Below, in pieces: positions 40,771 to 43,124 of a DNA stretch of 43,124 nt. Origin of the DNA: Nemertoderma westbladi. Taxonomy: Eukaryota; Xenacoelomorpha; Nemertodermatida; Nemertodermatidae. A program made the position numbers and the translations under genes. The notes beneath the pieces are model-generated. The model made no database searches, was not told the origin of the DNA, and worked only from the letters and a program-made list of their open reading frames with translations. The stretch covers positions 1 through 43,124 of the forward strand of contig JAUCBJ010005950.1 of assembly GCA_032718475.1 (NCBI GenBank), in the 5' to 3' direction. The number at the start of each line of letters is the position of its first letter. The stretch's first letter is position 1.

Positions 40771-41050
40771 TTTATTGTTTTGGTTAGAAAAAACAGCCTC
40801 TGTAACATTATCCTATCCCTCAATTGGTAGGTAACAAATTCGTTAATTGTTTTGGTTAGAAAAGCCAGATTATGTAAATAGCTTTATTCCTTAAATTGGT
40901 TACAACATCGATTATTGGTTTGGTTAGAAAATCCACCCCATATAACCTGCTCCTTTCCCTCAATTTGTAGGTAACAACATCGTTTATTGTTTTGGTTAGA
41001 AATTGCCGCCGCTGTAACCTGCTCTTTTCCTTCAATTGGAAGGTAACAGC
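40771..41050. repeat. Four-copy 70-bp tandem repeat
   Basis: Units start near 40771, 40842, 40911 and 40982 with TTTATTGTTTTGGTTAGAAA, then a CCTCTGTAACCTGCTCCTTT-like segment and CAATTGGTAGGTAACAA. The same module occurs singly at 2439, 8277, 9030 and 17361. Confidence 0.85.
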
Positions 41051-42413
41051 GCTTATTGATTCCCACATTCCCATCCACCTTCCCATATTCCTTCATCGTT
41101 TGGGTATAAACTCCGATGTATCAGCTGGCAATCAGGGCAATATGGGTATGTTAAGTGTTTCGCCATATTTAGCAGTACAGAGATACCCCTTCCTGCCTTC
41201 CCTTTAGCGTAACAAACAAACAATAAATATTTTAAATGTAATATACTACGGGTAATAAGTATCATTATTTCATAATATTAATTATAATTAATATAATTAA
41301 CTTTAACTATTAATAATGATAACTATTAACAAGAAAGATTAGTAAAATATTGCAGCAAAGGCTGTATTGTTTTTAATAAATGTTTAATGTTTCAACACCA
41401 ACTAAATCGACGAAAGTTGTTTACATCTGAAACTATCCATCTTAGCTGGAGCAATCACGCAACTTTCATACCCGCCATCTTTCATCCTACGTACAGTATA
41501 TCGCCTTTTTAATACTGTAATATACAGTATAAAAACATGCCTTGCTGTAGGCCTATTGGCTGCATACCGGTATGCATGTACTGCTATGTCATATGATGAT
41601 ACAGTAATGAAAGTAACAGGGCAACCTGATCCCCTATTGGCTATTACTTAACAGACAGTTAGGTAAATACCATATATCTTTCTCCTGATTGGTTATAGGA
41701 TCAGATCAGATCAGATAAGTTCCATATCAGATAAGAAATTACAGCTTGCCAACACATTGTTACTTTAAGATCAGATAAGGACAGACGTTATATTCTACCT
41801 CGATCGCTCACTATACCCTGTAGATCCTTTTGTTGCCTTCTCAGTTCCGGACGCTCTCGGTCAGTCGGTTCAGTAGAGGAACTCCTAGAAGCAGGTCAAA
41901 AATTGTCGGATTTTATTTACTCGGATTGAAGAAAATCTAATCTAAACTGAACTGAGAAATATAGTTTTCAAACACAAAAGAAACATCTTTTGGATGAAGC
42001 CGTTGGTCAGTTAACTACGCTTAATAAGACACCGTGACATAAAGAAAGAGGAGATAATAATGCGAAACATGGAGTTCATCGGATTTCGTTATTTAGTTTA
42101 ATTTCGATATTAAGTTAAATAGTATTTGTTTGTTAATAGAATGAGTAAAACCAATATTAGACTTAGCTATTTTCATTTAATTTCATTCATCCGGTTTTGT
42201 TCGCCCCGGTGGCTTTATTGAGTAAAATAAATAAAATCGATATAAAATATCAGTAAAACAACATAAAATGGGAAGCTGACACAGAAGCTACAGTAAAATA
42301 AAGCTAAAATTTAATATGCGAGTCAATTATAATTATTAATATGGCTAATTACTGTACCTGTCCGGTCCGTGTCCTGTTGATCTGAGCTCTCCAGTTAGAA
42401 TCATAAATCAGTA
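41051..42413. other. Non-coding; cluster of GATAA motifs
   Basis: No gene recognised. Around 41698-41780 a GATCAGATCAGATCAGATAAG stretch and two further CAGATAAG motifs form a small GATA-type cluster. The following GC-richer stretch near 41810-41900 could be the 5' region of something outside the window, but nothing coding is seen. Confidence 0.45.
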
Positions 42414-42834
42414 AGGCCCCCCTCACACGGAGCAACTTGTTTCTGCAACTTGTTTCTGAAACTTGTTGCTGGACCCCCTCACACACAGAAACAAGTTTCT
42501 GCAACTTGTTTCAGCAACTTGTTGCTGGACCCCCTCACGCACAGAAACTTGTTGCTCAAGAAAAACAATTATTTCAAAACAAATAGCTAACATGTCCAGT
42601 GATTTATATATAATATCAAAACACTCAATTTATCGAATATTAGCTCTAATATAAAAATTGGATGTAAAAAGGGTTTTTAAAAAAGTCGCTGGGAATATAA
42701 TTTCCAGCAACTTGTTGCTGGACCCCCTCACACACAGAAATAAGTTTCGGAAACAAGTTGCAGAAACTTGTTGCTGGAGTCCTCACACACAGAAACAAGT
42801 TGCAGAAACAAGTTGCTCCGTGTGAGGGGGGCCT
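42414..42834. mobile_element. MITE with 45-bp perfect inverted ends, TA flanks
   Basis: 421 bp. Both ends start AGGCCCCCCTCACACGGAGC and are identical for about 45 bp, and TA lies directly outside each (42412-42413 and 42835-42836), as for Tc1/mariner-type targets. Internally CAACTTGTTTCTG and TTGTTGCTGGACCCCCTCAC motifs repeat in both orientations. No transposase. Confidence 0.88.
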
Positions 42835-43039
42835 TATGCACTGCTTACGAAGTATGAATTTCCCTTCCGCCGAGTTAAGTAGACGTAAAATACAGAAATA
42901 TATAGGTAGATAAAGTGGTCCCTTAAGGTTAGGCTGAATTTTGGAATATCTCGAAAACACGTTTTTAAATTGTACTGGTATGTTATAACGATGTTAATTT
43001 TGGTAATCCTAATTCCCAGGAATCGATATTTGTATTTAT

Positions 43040-43124
43040 AGCTAACAACTCTATGGTAGGAATAGTATGGGAGAAATAAATATTATTCTAGAATAATTAA
43101 CTTGATATGAATCATTTGCCTCCA
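43040..43124 (+). mobile_element. Partial second copy of the YqaJ-type element interior
   Basis: The last 85 bases resemble 15272-15346 (GCTAACAACT, GGGAGAAATAAATATTATTC, TTAACTTG.TATGAATCA). This subterminal piece of the 13832-15671 element probably continues beyond the window. Confidence 0.6.

Overview
This is animal (metazoan) DNA: it carries spliced genes with GT-AG introns, a two-pore channel 2 (TPC2) gene, a CsRn1-type Ty3/gypsy element, a BEL/Pao relic, LINE tails and a Penelope-like reverse transcriptase. TPC genes are missing from the standard insect and nematode models, so an invertebrate outside those groups is likely. I cannot name the species. Non-coding DNA is AT-rich, transposon-dense and strewn with long poly-G/poly-C runs. 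The TPC2 exons and the gypsy element are GC-rich by contrast.

Layout. 1-470: no gene, begins in a G18 run. 471-3822: long-inverted-repeat element enclosing a broken Penelope-like RT. 3867-6967: 3.1-kb foldback element whose arms are inverted arrays of an 89-bp repeat, with an 8-bp target duplication. 6998-8541: non-autonomous element with an internally deleted copy at 16359-16653. 9481-13831: young LTR retrotransposon on the minus strand with 196-bp LTRs. 13832-15671: inverted-repeat element with a decayed YqaJ-type nuclease. 17272-17520: 249-bp MITE with a perfect 9-bp target duplication. 17834-20994: TPC2 in two exons with one intron. 21458-22360: TTAA-flanked element. 24744-25319: 5'-truncated LINE with a 12-bp duplication. 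25655-28250 and 35575-38660: a duplicated locus holding two copies of a three-exon gene for a small predicted secreted precursor. 29307-31190: short tandem repeat and BEL/Pao pol relic. 32678-34150: 32-bp minisatellite. 38988-39366 and 42414-42834: MITEs. 40771-41050: 70-bp tandem repeat.

Functional content. Only two kinds of host gene are supported. One is the TPC2 lysosomal/endosomal cation channel, apparently complete and unusually intron-poor. The other is a pair of paralogous precursors with a hydrophobic N-terminal signal, a core with two cysteines (C-x5-C), an N-glycosylation sequon and a Gly-Gly-Gly-Arg-Arg-Lys-Arg processing site. I do not recognise that family, and it is my best candidate for something undescribed. 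The two copies agree in exon structure and splice phase but differ mostly by amino-acid-changing substitutions, and the second has lost its C-terminal region. Everything else of note is mobile or repetitive DNA.
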